From positions 30,160 through 94,159 of the forward strand of contig JAGXIL010000085.1 of assembly GCA_024635655.1 (NCBI GenBank): 64,000 bases of DNA, read 5' to 3'. A program made the position numbers and the translations under genes. This stretch comes from Gillisia sp. (GTDB lineage: Bacteria > Bacteroidota > Bacteroidia > Flavobacteriales > Flavobacteriaceae). Numbering within the stretch: the first letter of the stretch is position 1; every line of letters starts with the position of its first letter. Of this stretch, positions 44,284-53,946 are shown in pieces. The notes under the pieces are model-generated. The model was not told where the DNA came from, made no database searches, and saw only the letters and a list, made by a program, of their open reading frames with translations.

Positions 44284-45375
44284 TTATAAACTGAATTCCA
44301 TTAGAATGATCTGGGAAATTTGTCTCCCCAGGGAATTAAAATTATTATCTGACACCAGAAGCAGCGTTTTGTTCCCATTGGGAAGATCAGGCCCAAATGT
44401 CATTCCCTCCAAATTATCAATAATTTCCTCCTTTAGTTGTTTTCGAACCGATTTAAAGTCAAAGATCAAGGTTTTTTTTGCAGCGGTAAAATCGGCTTTT
44501 CGAAGATTTTCCTCTTCCAAAGTATTTGTTGCATTACGGGCATCCACATCAAAGATCCGAACGGTATTACTCCCGGTACCGTGCCCGGCAGAGAAAGCCC
44601 GCTCCAAAACCAGGAATCGATCCGGCTCATATTCAAGCAATTCTGTTAATCCGTTTATAGCAAAGTAGAGCCAGGGGATCTTTGTTATGCCTTCAAGTTG
44701 CAAAACAAACTGCCTGGTAGGTTTCCCATTGCTGTTGAAATGGGTTAGCCTTACAGGAGATTTTGTGGGAAATAATTTTGGCTTAGAACCATCTTTTTTT
44801 AGCGGAAGTTCCGTTCCTGCCCAATATCCGGTTCCATCGATACTCCTTGATAATCCTTCAAATACCCCGTTATTCCGAGGTTCCTGCTCTCCGGAAGTTT
44901 TGAAATAGGAGGGGAGTGTAAATCCTGAGATAAATTTCCCATCAGGAGTTACTTTAAAAATTGCAGGATCTTTGCCATTTTGTATAGATCCTTCACTGGT
45001 AATGATAATATCTTCCTTATTTGATCCAAATCGAATAGCTTCGAGATCGAGGGTTTTGCCTTTTAGGAATTCTGAAGACCTGTCCAGTTCTATGACCTCA
45101 GAAAGAATTACAGTATCTATTTTTTTCTGATCAATTTTTATTTCTGTTTTGTAAAACCTGGGATTACCGGGATGATCGCTTACCAAAAGATATTGATTTT
45201 CGTAATAATCAATTCCTGATAAACCTCCCACTTTTGTCCCTCCAATTTCCAGATCTTCAGCAATAATGAAATCATCCAGGAATTTTAATTGTATATTATC
45301 AGTACTGACATTTTTGGAGGTGCCGCATCCCGATAAAATTAGAACCAATGGGAGATAAAACAATATTTTTCTCAT
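44284..45375 (-). CDS. Phytase-like (esterase-like) domain lipoprotein
   Basis: 363 residues, lipoprotein signal MRKILFYLPLVLILSGC (Cys17). The rest matches the esterase-like activity of phytase domain: GGLSGIDYYENQYLLVSDHP, RFYKTEIKID, LDLEAIRFGSNKEDIIITSEGS, NGVFEGLSRSIDG and NLEGMTFGPDLPNG near the end, a six-bladed-propeller pattern. Family members are often annotated as extracellular phytase-like or unknown enzymes; activity is uncertain. First gene of a two-gene unit with the histidine phosphatase. Confidence 0.85.
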   Translation of the reverse strand: MRKILFYLPLVLILSGCGTSKNVSTDNIQLKFLDDFIIAEDLEIGGTKVGGLSGIDYYENQYLLVSDHPGNPRFYKTEIKIDQKKIDTVILSEVIELDRSSEFLKGKTLDLEAIRFGSNKEDIIITSEGSIQNGKDPAIFKVTPDGKFISGFTLPSYFKTSGEQEPRNNGVFEGLSRSIDGTGYWAGTELPLKKDGSKPKLFPTKSPVRLTHFNSNGKPTRQFVLQLEGITKIPWLYFAINGLTELLEYEPDRFLVLERAFSAGHGTGSNTVRIFDVDARNATNTLEEENLRKADFTAAKKTLIFDFKSVRKQLKEEIIDNLEGMTFGPDLPNGNKTLLLVSDNNFNSLGRQISQIILMEFSL

Positions 45376-45430
45376 AAATTTTCATAAAAAAATAAAAATA
45401 ACAAACCCTTAGGATAAAAATGGGATTTCC

Positions 45431-45465
45431 TTGAGAGTTTTTTAACTCTTCAGGATGTAGATTTA
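45431..45465 (+). promoter_or_regulatory. Promoter of the CsbD-like gene
   Basis: TTG at 45431-45433 and TAGATTTA at 45458-45465 resemble the -33/-7 pair (spacer 24, one mismatch at -7), 29 bases before the ATG. Confidence 0.4.
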
Positions 45466-45493
45466 CCTCATATTAATTACTAAAAACTTAATT

Positions 45494-45679
45494 ATGAACA
45501 ACGATCAATTAGAAGGTAAGTGGAAACAGGTTAAAGGTAAATTTAAACAAAGTTACGGAAATGTTACCGATGACGACACCACTTATTCTGAAGGAAAATT
45601 TGATGAAATGTTAGGACGTCTGCAGGAAAAAACCGGGAAGTCTAAAGAAGAATTAAAGAAAGAAATTGACAGGTTGTAA
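45494..45679 (+). CDS. CsbD-family stress protein
   Basis: 61 residues, highly charged: NDQLEGKWKQVKGKFKQSYG with the pair of G-x-W/F-x-x-xKGK helices, then DDDTTYSEGKFDEMLGRLQE. This is the CsbD pattern, small hydrophilic proteins induced by general stress in many bacteria; no enzymatic role is known. It has its own promoter and a strong terminator, so it is an independent transcription unit. Confidence 0.93.
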   Translation: MNNDQLEGKWKQVKGKFKQSYGNVTDDDTTYSEGKFDEMLGRLQEKTGKSKEELKKEIDRL

Positions 45680-45701
45680 AACCAGGTTCATTTAAAAATA
45701 C

Positions 45702-45732
45702 GAGAGGGCTGTTGAAACAGCCCTCTTTTTTT
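45702..45732 (+). terminator. Terminator after the CsbD gene
   Basis: GAGGGCTGTT and AACAGCCCTC (between 45704 and 45725) pair with a short GAA-type loop and are followed by a run of seven or more Ts. Confidence 0.9.
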
Positions 45733-45733
45733 G

Positions 45734-45906
45734 TTTAAATTCTAATTGTGAATCCTCTGTATTTAAGGTTCCCCAGGGGAGAACTGGTTATAAAATCCTA
45801 TGAAGTGTATATGGTGGAGGTAACCCCCTTTTAATCTTCTCATCAGGCATAAATGTAAAAAGCAGCTGAAGGTTCAGCCGCTTTTCAGTATATAAGTAAA
45901 TAATCT
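45734..45906. other. Short spacer between CsbD terminator and clpB
   Basis: About 170 bases with no supported gene. At 45858-45885 a stem AAAAGCGGCTGAA/TTCAGCTGCTTTT on the minus strand is the clpB terminator (one G-U pair). Confidence 0.5.
45858..45885 (-). terminator. Terminator after clpB
   Basis: On the minus strand AAAAGCGGCTGAA pairs with TTCAGCTGCTTTT across a two-base loop, followed by Ts; 22 bases beyond the clpB stop. Confidence 0.8.
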
Positions 45907-48519
45907 TTATTGTATTTTGTTTTCCGCCACAGTTTCCTGATTCCGGAAGACCAGGTTGTCATCAAATTCATCCAACAGGATGATACTTTCTGTAGTTACC
46001 GATCCCGATAAGATCTCCTTTGAAAGCTTGTTCAGCACTTCTCGCTGTACCACCCGCTTCACCGGACGTGCCCCGTATTGCGGATCAAAGCCTCTTTTAG
46101 CGAGGTAATTAATAGCTTCATCAGTGGCATCAAGGACAATTCCCTGTTTCAAAAGCATTTTCTTCACTCCTTTTAGCTGAAGGTCTACGATCTTTTTGAT
46201 GTCCTTTTGAGATAACGGAGTGAACAGTACAATATCATCTATACGATTTATGAATTCCGGACGCACACTTTGCTTCAACAGGTTTAAAACTTCTGTTCTG
46301 GCACTTTCAATGGCGGTACCCAGGTCTTTGATGGTCTCAAATTTTTCCTGGATCAAATGAGAACCTATATTGGAAGTCATAATGATTATGGTATTTTTGA
46401 AATCGGCCAGTCTTCCTTTGTTATCGGTTAACCTTCCTTCATCAAGTACCTGCAGCAATATGTTGAATGTATCTGGATGTGCTTTCTCAATCTCGTCAAG
46501 TAAAACCACTGAATACGGCTTTCTTCGAACCGCTTCAGTTAACTGGCCACCTTCTTCATATCCTACATATCCCGGAGGTGCACCAACTAACCTGCTCACC
46601 GAGTGGCGTTCCTGGTATTCACTCATATCGATCCTGGTCATAGCCGATTCATCATCGAAAAGATATTCGGCAAGGGCTTTGGCAAGTTCTGTCTTTCCAA
46701 CTCCTGTTGTTCCCAGGAATAAAAATGTGCCTATAGGTTTTTTTTCATCCTGTAATCCTGCCCGGCTACGCCGTACTGCATCACTTACCGCCTGAATTGC
46801 TTCCTCCTGGCCAACTACCCTTTTATGAAGTTCATCCTCCAGTCTTAATAATTTATCGCGATCACTTTGCAGCATTTTGGTTACGGGAACCCCGGTCCAT
46901 TTGGCCACAACCTCGGCAATGTCTTCATATTTGACCTCTTCTTTTATGAGCGTATGGGCATCCTGGTTTTCATCCAGTTGCCGTTGAAGAGTTTCCAGGC
47001 TTTCCTGGGCTTCTTTAATTTTTCCGTAGCGCAATTCAGCAACTTTTCCATAATCTCCTTCGCGTTCTGCTCTTTCCGCTTCCAGTTTGTATTGCTCAAT
47101 ATCAGATTTTGCAGTTTGAATATTATCCACCACATCTTTCTCATTCTTCCACCTTGCGTGAAGCTCATTTCTTTCCTCCTTCAGGTTAGCAAGATCTGCA
47201 TGCAGGGATTTCAATTTGGTTTCGTCATTCTCCCGCTTTATAGCTTCCAGTTCTATTTCCAGTTGGGTGATTTTACGATCCAGCGCATCAAGCTCCTCAG
47301 GTTTGGAATTTATTTCCATCCGAAGTTTTGAGGCAGCTTCATCCATAAGATCAATGGCCTTATCAGGAAGAAACCTGTTGGTAATGTACCTCTGGGATAA
47401 CTCCACGGCGGCGATGATCGCCTCATCTTTAATGCGCACTTTGTGATGGGTTTCATACTTTTCTTTGATCCCTCTAAGGATGGAGATAGCACTTTCAATA
47501 TCCGGTTCATCAACAACCACCTTTTGAAAACGTCTTTCAAGAGCCTTATCCTTCTCAAAATATTTTTGATATTCATCAAGAGTAGTGGCACCTATAGCAC
47601 GTAATTCTCCTCTGGCAAGCGCAGGTTTTAGAATATTGGCCGCATCCATAGCTCCCTGGCCGCCACCGGCTCCAACAAGGGTGTGGATCTCATCAATAAA
47701 AAGAACAATATTCCCTTCACTGCCGGTCACTTCTTTAATAACAGCTTTCAGCCTTTCCTCAAATTCTCCTTTATATTTAGCACCTGCGATCAAAGCCCCC
47801 ATATCCAAAGAATAGATCTGTTTATCCTTAAGATTTTCAGGAATATCACCAGCTATTATTCTATGTGCAAGTCCTTCCGCAATTGCGGTTTTTCCTACTC
47901 CGGGTTCCCCAACGAGCATGGGATTATTCTTTGTTCTTCGGGAAAGGATCTGTAATACCCTTCTAATTTCTTCATCTCTCCCAATCACCGGGTCAAGTCT
48001 TCCTTCCTCAGCCATTTTATTGAGGTTGTTGGCATATTTGTTCAGGGAATTATAAGTTTCCTCTGCACTTTGTGACGTTACCTTATCTCCTTTTCTCAGT
48101 TCGTCAATTGCCGCTCTAAGGCCTTTTTCTGTCGCTCCCTGATCTTTTAAGATCTGCGCTACTTTACTGGAAGATTTAAAGACAGCCAGGATAAGGTGCT
48201 CTACTGAAACGTATTCATCGTCCATTTTTTTGGCTATAGAACTGGCTTCATTAAGCGTTTTAGACGCCTCTCTTGATAACATAATATCCCCGCCGCTAAC
48301 CTTGGGGAAGCTTTGCAGGGTATTATCCAGGATCTGGTTAAAAAGATTTACATTGATATTCAGTTTTTTAAGAATAAAAGGGGTCACATTTTCATCAACC
48401 ATTGTAACGGCTTTGAAAATATGTTCATTTTCTATTTGTTGGTGGCCAAGTTCCTGAGCCATTTGTTGGGCTTGCTGGATTGCCTCCTGTGATTTTATGG
48501 TGAAATTGTTGAAATTCAT
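45907..48519 (-). CDS. clpB: ATP-dependent disaggregase ClpB
   Basis: 870 residues, the normal ClpB size. N-terminal repeat domain (1-145, [20 protein letters not shown]), NBD1 with Walker A GEPGVGKT (near 206) and [15 protein letters not shown], the coiled-coil M-domain (about 410-525, rich in E/K/L), and NBD2 with GTTGVGKT (near 605), [13 protein letters not shown] and sensor-2 [12 protein letters not shown]. ClpB extracts proteins from aggregates together with DnaK. Cytoplasmic. Monocistronic; the divergent gap to ytxJ (48520-48744) contains a perfect 8-bp hairpin but no CIRCE element. Confidence 0.97.
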   Translation of the reverse strand: MNFNNFTIKSQEAIQQAQQMAQELGHQQIENEHIFKAVTMVDENVTPFILKKLNINVNLFNQILDNTLQSFPKVSGGDIMLSREASKTLNEASSIAKKMDDEYVSVEHLILAVFKSSSKVAQILKDQGATEKGLRAAIDELRKGDKVTSQSAEETYNSLNKYANNLNKMAEEGRLDPVIGRDEEIRRVLQILSRRTKNNPMLVGEPGVGKTAIAEGLAHRIIAGDIPENLKDKQIYSLDMGALIAGAKYKGEFEERLKAVIKEVTGSEGNIVLFIDEIHTLVGAGGGQGAMDAANILKPALARGELRAIGATTLDEYQKYFEKDKALERRFQKVVVDEPDIESAISILRGIKEKYETHHKVRIKDEAIIAAVELSQRYITNRFLPDKAIDLMDEAASKLRMEINSKPEELDALDRKITQLEIELEAIKRENDETKLKSLHADLANLKEERNELHARWKNEKDVVDNIQTAKSDIEQYKLEAERAEREGDYGKVAELRYGKIKEAQESLETLQRQLDENQDAHTLIKEEVKYEDIAEVVAKWTGVPVTKMLQSDRDKLLRLEDELHKRVVGQEEAIQAVSDAVRRSRAGLQDEKKPIGTFLFLGTTGVGKTELAKALAEYLFDDESAMTRIDMSEYQERHSVSRLVGAPPGYVGYEEGGQLTEAVRRKPYSVVLLDEIEKAHPDTFNILLQVLDEGRLTDNKGRLADFKNTIIIMTSNIGSHLIQEKFETIKDLGTAIESARTEVLNLLKQSVRPEFINRIDDIVLFTPLSQKDIKKIVDLQLKGVKKMLLKQGIVLDATDEAINYLAKRGFDPQYGARPVKRVVQREVLNKLSKEILSGSVTTESIILLDEFDDNLVFRNQETVAENKIQ

Positions 48520-48648
48520 AACTATAAATTTTTAATTCAGGAATAGCAAAATATTTGTTTAGGGATAACAAAGGATGTACCAGCGGAAATAGCCAGTCAA
48601 AATGACCGTTTAAGGTCTTGTATAGCAGACAAATTGGCTTGTTTGATT

Positions 48649-48668
48649 ATTAAAGGTAGGCCTTTAAT
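48649..48668. other. Perfect inverted repeat between clpB and ytxJ
   Basis: ATTAAAGG, loop TAGG, CCTTTAAT: an 8-bp perfect stem about 130 bases upstream of clpB and 77 upstream of ytxJ. No T run follows, so an operator or an mRNA element is possible. Nothing else is evident in the 225-base gap. Confidence 0.35.
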
Positions 48669-48744
48669 CCGGGAATTTAAAACTTTAATAATTTGATAAG
48701 GTACTTTTATATATATAAAAATTATTTTTACAATTCTCAAATAA

Positions 48745-49155
48745 ATGGATACTATGGGTTTTTTCGATAAATTAAAAAAGATTAAAAGCGAAGATGATAT
48801 TGCTAAAGAAGAAATTAAGAATGTTCCCTGGGAGGAACTTACGTCATTAGCTACTCTGGATGAAATACCGCAACAATCCCAGGAAAGGCCGGTGGCTATT
48901 CTTAAACATTCCACCACCTGTGGAATAAGCAGAATGGTTCTCAGAAACTTTGAAAAAGAATATGATCTTAATGAGGGTGAGGTGAAATTATATTTCCTCG
49001 ATCTTTTAAAATACAGAGAGATCTCCAATCGAATTGCCTCTAAATTTAATGTCCCACATCAAAGTCCGCAATTGATCATTATCAAAAACGGAAACGTAGT
49101 TTACGATGCCTCGCATAGTGAAATTTCGGCTGAGAGTTTAAATCGATTTAAGTAA
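48745..49155 (+). CDS. ytxJ: Bacilliredoxin-like protein YtxJ
   Basis: 136 residues, thioredoxin fold without CxxC. VPWEELTSLATLDEI is followed by the active-site stretch KHSTTCGISRMVL with a single cysteine (Cys59), then LYFLDLLKYREISNRIA, the conserved HQSPQ (cis-Pro) and GNVVYDASHSEIS. This is the YtxJ family, thought to use bacillithiol as partner thiol in removing mixed disulfides. bshB1, a bacillithiol biosynthesis gene, lies at the right edge of the window. An ATG nine bases further in (MGFFDKLKK) is also a credible start. Cytoplasmic. Confidence 0.9.
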   Translation: MDTMGFFDKLKKIKSEDDIAKEEIKNVPWEELTSLATLDEIPQQSQERPVAILKHSTTCGISRMVLRNFEKEYDLNEGEVKLYFLDLLKYREISNRIASKFNVPHQSPQLIIIKNGNVVYDASHSEISAESLNRFK

Positions 49156-49279
49156 AATTCTTGTATTTCATTTTTTCTTTTTATTAGCAATCGGCTGTTA
49201 AATATTGCTAATCATTGGCTTAAGTAGTTGTTCATGGTGATAAATTGATAGGGTATATATTAACCTTAAAATTTATATT

Positions 49280-49906
49280 ATGGAAAATGAACAGAGCCGC
49301 GGGGGCAGAGAACAGAAGGGACAAAATGACGATATGGGAAGAGCCGAAGGCCAAAAACCAAATCAGCATCAATCCCAGGGTAGGCAACAAGAGCAATCTG
49401 GAAGCCGGGAATCAGGATCGGGAAGAGAACAAAATAAGAATTTTGATCAGGAACAAAGGAACCAACAGGCCAGCCCCAGAAGTTACAATGAGAATACTGG
49501 GCAGCAGGGCCAGCAAAAACGCGATCAGCAACAAGAACAGCAGCGTATGGGTGGTCGGCAACAAGGTGAGCAACAAAGAGACCAGCAGGATCAGCAACGA
49601 ATGGGCAGTCAGCAGGGAGGCCAGCAACAAGGCCAGCAACAAGGCCAGCAAAACCGAAATCAGCAGGACCAGCATAGGATGAGTGGTCAACAAAGTGGGC
49701 AACAGCAAAATCAGCAGGGTCAGCAAAATAGAAACCAGCAAGATAAGCAGCAAATGAGTGGGCAGCAAGGCCAACAGCAGCAGAAAGGTGGCTATGGAGG
49801 ACAGCCACGGCAGGAAGGTCAGGAAGGACAAGATATGTCTAACCGCCAGCAGAGCCGGGGAAGTGAAAATGAAGATATGGACAATAATCCAAGAGAAAGA
49901 AAGTAG
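49280..49906 (+). CDS. Glutamine-rich low-complexity protein, likely disordered
   Basis: 208 residues, dominated by Gln, Gly, Arg, Asn and Asp with almost no hydrophobic residues. From residue 75 short repeats recur: GQQGQQ, QQRMG, QQDQQRMGSQQGG, QQNRNQQD, MSGQQ. Frames on the other strand and in +2 also stay open because of the repeated codons, but this frame has the ATG, a leader and a perfect terminator directly after its stop, and ends in an acidic NEDMDNNPRERK. No domain is recognised. It may be a desiccation/stress hydrophilin, a KGG-like stress protein, or a phase-separating protein; all three are guesses. It lies downstream of ytxJ but is probably its own unit. Confidence 0.7.
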   Translation: MENEQSRGGREQKGQNDDMGRAEGQKPNQHQSQGRQQEQSGSRESGSGREQNKNFDQEQRNQQASPRSYNENTGQQGQQKRDQQQEQQRMGGRQQGEQQRDQQDQQRMGSQQGGQQQGQQQGQQNRNQQDQHRMSGQQSGQQQNQQGQQNRNQQDKQQMSGQQGQQQQKGGYGGQPRQEGQEGQDMSNRQQSRGSENEDMDNNPRERK

Positions 49907-49935
49907 GTCTTGTCTATTAAAAGATCCACGTAAAT

Positions 49936-49974
49936 AAAAAGATCCACCGGTCACATTGATTGGTGGATCTTTTT
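49936..49974 (+). terminator. Terminator after the Q-rich gene
   Basis: AAAAAGATCCACC (49936-49948) and GGTGGATCTTTTT (49962-49974) form a perfect 13-bp stem with a 13-base loop, then TATTTTG. It may also serve the converging fumarylacetoacetase gene. Confidence 0.85.
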
Positions 49975-50008
49975 ATTTTGTATCTGTTAATTTTGTATCG
50001 AGAAAAAT

Positions 50009-51298
50009 TTATTTTTTCTTAGGTTGAAAAACAGGCAAAATCTTGGTTTTCACCTCACCAAAACCTATTCTTCTGCCTTTGCTCTCGCAGTAGCCCCGCA
50101 TGATCACAGTATCATTATCTTCAATGAATTTGCGCTCACTACCATCTTTTAGTTTAATAGGTTTTTCCCCTTTCCATGATAGTTCGAGCATGGAACCGTA
50201 GGAGTCTGGAGTAGCACCGGAAATAGTTCCGGACCCCATCATATCTCCTGAATTTACCGGGCAGCCGTTAATGGTGTGATGCGCAAGTTGCTGACTCATA
50301 TTCCAGTACATATATTTAAAATTGGAATTGGAAAGCACTGTTTCTTCAGCATCTTCAGGTTGAAGGGCAACCTGTAATTTTATATCGTAGCTCTTCTTTC
50401 CTTCAGATTGTAAATAAGGAAGCAGTTTTTTCTCAGGTGCCGGACTTTTTGTTCTAAATGGCTCAAGAGCATCTAAAGTTACGATCCATGGCGAAACCGA
50501 AGACGCAAAGTTTTTGGCCAAAAACGGACCTAAAGGAACGTATTCCCATTTTTGAATATCCCGGGCGCTCCAGTCATTGAATAACACCAATCCGAAAATA
50601 TACTCCTCGGCCTCTTCAATAGGAATTGGTTCTCCCAAAGGATTTGCATCTGTTGTAATAAAGGCCATTTCCAGTTCAAAATCCACATTTTTGGAAGGCC
50701 CAAAAACAGGCTCACTTGCTCCCGGAGGTAAGGTTTGTCCCTGCGGTCTGTGTACCGGGATCCCACTAGGAATTATCGAGGAACTTCTTCCGTGATACCC
50801 TACAGGTATATGAAGCCAGTTTGGTAATAAGGCGTTTTCAGGATCCCGGAACATGCTACCTACATTGGTAGCATGTTCTTTGCTGGAATAAAAATCGGTG
50901 TAATCGCCAACCTGAACAGGCAGCTGCATTTCAATTTCATCAAGCGTAAATAAAACTATGGATCTATGGTCCTGGTTATTCTTAAGTTCATCATTTTTAA
51001 CGTCAAAGATCTCGGCAATTCGGTTGCGCACTAATCGCCAGGTTTTCTTTCCGTCTGAAATAAAATCGTTTAAGGTATCCTGTAGAAAAATATCATCGGT
51101 CAAAGGTATTCCTTCAAAGTATCCTAATTGGTGAAGGGCCCCCAAATCAATAGCATAATCTCCAATCCTTGTACCGATAGTGATGATATCATCTCTTGTC
51201 AAAAACACCCCAAAAGGAATATTTTGGATTGGAAAATCTGTGTTTTCAGCAGTGTCCAGCCAGGTTTTTCTATTGGGGTCATTTGCAGTAATAGGCAT
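50009..51298 (-). CDS. fahA: Fumarylacetoacetase
   Basis: 429 residues of the FAH family with the N-terminal SH3-like domain (NPRKTW-type start, PNRKTWLDTAENTDFPIQN, GVFLTRDDIITIGTRIGDYAID) and the C-terminal hydrolase domain: DYTDFYSSKEHATNVGSMFR, PVGYHGRSSSII, DFELEMAFI, ILFNDWSARDIQKWEY-like VLFNDWSARDIQKWEY and GSGTISGAT. The metal ligands D, E and E of the DxE/E triad are present. It cleaves fumarylacetoacetate to fumarate and acetoacetate in tyrosine breakdown. No other tyrosine genes are in the window. It is divergent from glyA with its own exact -7 element. Confidence 0.95.
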   Translation of the reverse strand: MPITANDPNRKTWLDTAENTDFPIQNIPFGVFLTRDDIITIGTRIGDYAIDLGALHQLGYFEGIPLTDDIFLQDTLNDFISDGKKTWRLVRNRIAEIFDVKNDELKNNQDHRSIVLFTLDEIEMQLPVQVGDYTDFYSSKEHATNVGSMFRDPENALLPNWLHIPVGYHGRSSSIIPSGIPVHRPQGQTLPPGASEPVFGPSKNVDFELEMAFITTDANPLGEPIPIEEAEEYIFGLVLFNDWSARDIQKWEYVPLGPFLAKNFASSVSPWIVTLDALEPFRTKSPAPEKKLLPYLQSEGKKSYDIKLQVALQPEDAEETVLSNSNFKYMYWNMSQQLAHHTINGCPVNSGDMMGSGTISGATPDSYGSMLELSWKGEKPIKLKDGSERKFIEDNDTVIMRGYCESKGRRIGFGEVKTKILPVFQPKKK

Positions 51299-51333
51299 AA
51301 ATTTTTTGGTTTTAATCTGAGTTGTATTCCATT

Positions 51334-51341
51334 CAAATATA
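51334..51341 (-). promoter_or_regulatory. Promoter -7 element of the fumarylacetoacetase gene
   Basis: The minus strand reads TATATTTG, an exact TAnnTTTG, 36 bases before the ATG. Confidence 0.55.
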
Positions 51342-51373
51342 TTATTTTCCCTGTAAGAACCGAATGTAATTAT

Positions 51374-51381
51374 TACTTTTG
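51374..51381 (+). promoter_or_regulatory. Promoter -7 element of glyA
   Basis: TACTTTTG, an exact TAnnTTTG, 27 bases before the glyA ATG; the divergent fumarylacetoacetase element lies 33 bases away on the other strand. Confidence 0.55.
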
Positions 51382-51407
51382 ATTAATATTTAACGTAAAA
51401 ATTTATC

Positions 51408-52682
51408 ATGCAAAGAGATACGGAAATTTTTGATTTAATAAAACAAGAGAAAAGCCGCCAAACCAACGGGTTGGAGTTAATTGCAAGTGAGAATTTCGTG
51501 AGCGACCAGGTACTGGAAGCAGCCGGTTCTGTTTTAACCAATAAGTATGCTGAAGGATATCCGGGAAAAAGGTATTACGGAGGTTGTGAAGTGGTAGACA
51601 AAGTGGAAACCCTCGCTATAGAAAGGTTAAAAGAATTATTTAATGCTGAATATGCCAATGTACAGCCACATTCCGGATCTCAGGCAAATACGGCAGTTTT
51701 TCATGCCTGCATGCAACCGGGTGATAAGTTTTTAGGTTTTGACCTGTCTCACGGGGGGCATTTAACGCATGGTTCTCCTGTGAATTTTTCAGGAAGGCTT
51801 TACAATCCGGTTTTTTATGGGGTAGAGCAGGAAACCGGACTTATTGATTACGATAAGGTTGCTGAAATTGCTGAAAGGGAAAAGCCAAAGATGATCATTG
51901 CCGGGGCTTCGGCTTATTCAAGAGAAATAGATTATAAACGTTTTCGGGAAATCGCAGACAGTGTAGGGGCCATTCTTTTTGCTGACATCGCTCATCCTGC
52001 GGGTCTTATTGCTAAAGGATTATTGGGTGATCCCATTCCTCATTGCCATGTAGTAACTTCTACCACCCACAAAACCTTACGCGGGCCAAGGGGTGGAATT
52101 ATTATGATGGGAAAAGACTTTGAAAATCCGTTCGGACAGAAATTAAAAAACGGAAATTTAAAAATGATGTCTTCACTACTTGACAGCGGGGTTTTTCCAG
52201 GTAACCAGGGAGGTCCCTTAGAACATATTATTGCTGCCAAGGCAGTAGCTTTTGGAGAAGCGCTTACAGATGAGTTTTTGTATTATACCGTGCAGGTAAA
52301 GAAAAATGCCAAAGCCCTTGCTGCCGCATTTATGCAGAAGGATTATAAAGTGATCTCAGGAGGAACAGATAACCACATGATGCTGATAGACCTGAGAAAT
52401 AAAAACATTACCGGAAAACAAGCGGAAGAAGCTTTGGGTAAAGCTGAGATTACCGTAAATAAGAATATGGTGCCTTTTGATGATAAATCCCCCTTCGTGA
52501 CCTCCGGAGTACGTATTGGGACTCCTGCTGTAACCACCCGTGGATTAATGGAAGAAGATATGGCAAAAATTGTGGACCTAATAGATGCAGTGATCTGCAA
52601 TTTTGAAAATGATGATAAGATCTCCGGGGTGAAAGATGAGGTTCTTGCCTTAATGCAGGGAAGGCCTCTCTTCAAAATGTAG
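51408..52682 (+). CDS. glyA: Serine hydroxymethyltransferase
   Basis: 424 residues of the PLP-dependent SHMT family. [49 protein letters not shown] and [11 protein letters not shown] near the substrate site, the PLP lysine in [16 protein letters not shown], then [11 protein letters not shown] and [13 protein letters not shown]. It converts serine and tetrahydrofolate to glycine and methylene-THF. Cytoplasmic, homodimer or tetramer. Own promoter, own terminator, so monocistronic. Confidence 0.97.
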   Translation: MQRDTEIFDLIKQEKSRQTNGLELIASENFVSDQVLEAAGSVLTNKYAEGYPGKRYYGGCEVVDKVETLAIERLKELFNAEYANVQPHSGSQANTAVFHACMQPGDKFLGFDLSHGGHLTHGSPVNFSGRLYNPVFYGVEQETGLIDYDKVAEIAEREKPKMIIAGASAYSREIDYKRFREIADSVGAILFADIAHPAGLIAKGLLGDPIPHCHVVTSTTHKTLRGPRGGIIMMGKDFENPFGQKLKNGNLKMMSSLLDSGVFPGNQGGPLEHIIAAKAVAFGEALTDEFLYYTVQVKKNAKALAAAFMQKDYKVISGGTDNHMMLIDLRNKNITGKQAEEALGKAEITVNKNMVPFDDKSPFVTSGVRIGTPAVTTRGLMEEDMAKIVDLIDAVICNFENDDKISGVKDEVLALMQGRPLFKM

Positions 52683-52703
52683 ATATTAAATAGAAAGAAA
52701 GTT

Positions 52704-52737
52704 AAAGGAGTGTAATAGAAATAACACTCCTTTTTTT
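52704..52737 (+). terminator. Terminator after glyA
   Basis: AAAGGAGTGT (52704-52713) pairs with ACACTCCTTT (52724-52733), followed by more Ts. Confidence 0.88.
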
Positions 52738-52761
52738 GTATCTTTTTGTAATATTTAGAGG

Positions 52762-53859
52762 ATGAAATTTTACTTCTTTTTAATTTTATCTGTGGTGGCC
52801 ATTTCAGAAATTGTCGCCCAAAGCGCATTTGAATCTGCGTATATCATTACCCGGGATAATGATACCATAAATGGCTATATACTTGAAAAGACTGATGCAG
52901 AAATGGCCCGAAAAATTCAGTTTAAGACTGATAAAAATTCGGTTATAAAAACCTTTCGATCAAATGAACTTTCAGGTTTTGGTTTTGATCATGGGAGAGT
53001 TTTTCAACAAATACCTGCACTTGTCTCTGCAGAAGACACAGTTTTTGTATTTGGTAAAAAATTAGTTGAGGGCAGGTTTGACCTTTTAGTAAGGAGGTAT
53101 GCCCATCAATCCAAACCAGATATTTTTCTTCTCAATAATAGCACCAATGAACTTATATCGTTGATCAAAACCCAAAACAGGAATTATAAGGAAAAGGATA
53201 GTTTACAAGTATCACATTCAGAAATATCACCAAACGTAAATCTATCCAATCAAGATTCCTCTTTTGTTCGGGAAATTTTCCGGAATAAAAAATCTTCAGA
53301 AAAAAAAATCAAGAGCAGAATTATAGAATATAACAGGAAATTTGAGGAAAAATATCCGGTGAAAGTATATCGGGAACAGGTTAGATACAATTATGATATT
53401 CTCGCAGGTTTACCCTTAAATTCTTCAGAAGAACTACACTTTAGAGTTGGAGTTTACCGCCAAAAAAGTAGGGTAGAACGCACTACCAATTTTTCTTTTA
53501 TGCAGGGCCTGGTATATCACCACCGAAGTAATGCGGGTAGGGATCTTTCTATTGATCCCGAATTAAATCCATCTTACCGGTGGCATCTTTTGAATATAAT
53601 TCCCCTGGGAATCAACTTTCACGGAAATACCAAAATTGTGCAGCCTTATGGATATGCCGGTTTAGGATTGGGGGTGATCATGGAAGATGAGTATGTGGGG
53701 GTTCATTTAGAGCAGCCGGGAACAGAAACAGATTTCCAATTTTTACCTACCCTTAATGTTGGAATGGGTTTAAAATTTAGATTAGGTAAAACCAGTTTGA
53801 TCACTGAGCTTACACCAACATTGAATAGTCTTTTTTGGAATGTAGGGATTTCCCTTTAG
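52762..53859 (+). CDS. Secreted protein with outer-membrane beta-barrel-like C-terminus
   Basis: 365 residues with a signal peptide (MKFYFFLILSVVAISEIVAQ). Residues 25-130 hold a conserved-looking region (IITRDNDTINGYILEKTDAE, IKTFRSNELSGFGF) of the kind seen before barrels in Bacteroidota secreted proteins, then a Lys/Ser-rich linker. The C-terminal 150 residues alternate polar and hydrophobic strands (LHFRVGVYRQKSR, IIPLGINFHGNT, QPYGYAGLGLGVIM, LNVGMGLKFRLG) and end in WNVGISL, suiting an outer-membrane barrel insertion signal. Family unnamed; function unknown. The start overlaps no other gene and follows the glyA terminator closely. Confidence 0.75.
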   Translation: MKFYFFLILSVVAISEIVAQSAFESAYIITRDNDTINGYILEKTDAEMARKIQFKTDKNSVIKTFRSNELSGFGFDHGRVFQQIPALVSAEDTVFVFGKKLVEGRFDLLVRRYAHQSKPDIFLLNNSTNELISLIKTQNRNYKEKDSLQVSHSEISPNVNLSNQDSSFVREIFRNKKSSEKKIKSRIIEYNRKFEEKYPVKVYREQVRYNYDILAGLPLNSSEELHFRVGVYRQKSRVERTTNFSFMQGLVYHHRSNAGRDLSIDPELNPSYRWHLLNIIPLGINFHGNTKIVQPYGYAGLGLGVIMEDEYVGVHLEQPGTETDFQFLPTLNVGMGLKFRLGKTSLITELTPTLNSLFWNVGISL

Positions 53860-53946
53860 GATCTGGTTGTTCTTAATTTAAAACTTTTCCAGCCCGAAGT
53901 ATGGCATAATTTGTAAATGTTTAAATTAGACAATAAATATGATCAT

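Noticed and set aside
48520..48744. CIRCE heat-shock operator at clpB
   Set aside because: The inverted repeat present does not match TTAGCACTC-N9-GAGTGCTAA.
49278..49808. Minus-strand open frame across the Q-rich gene
   Set aside because: Open only because the plus-strand codons are repetitive; the plus frame has the ATG, leader and terminator.
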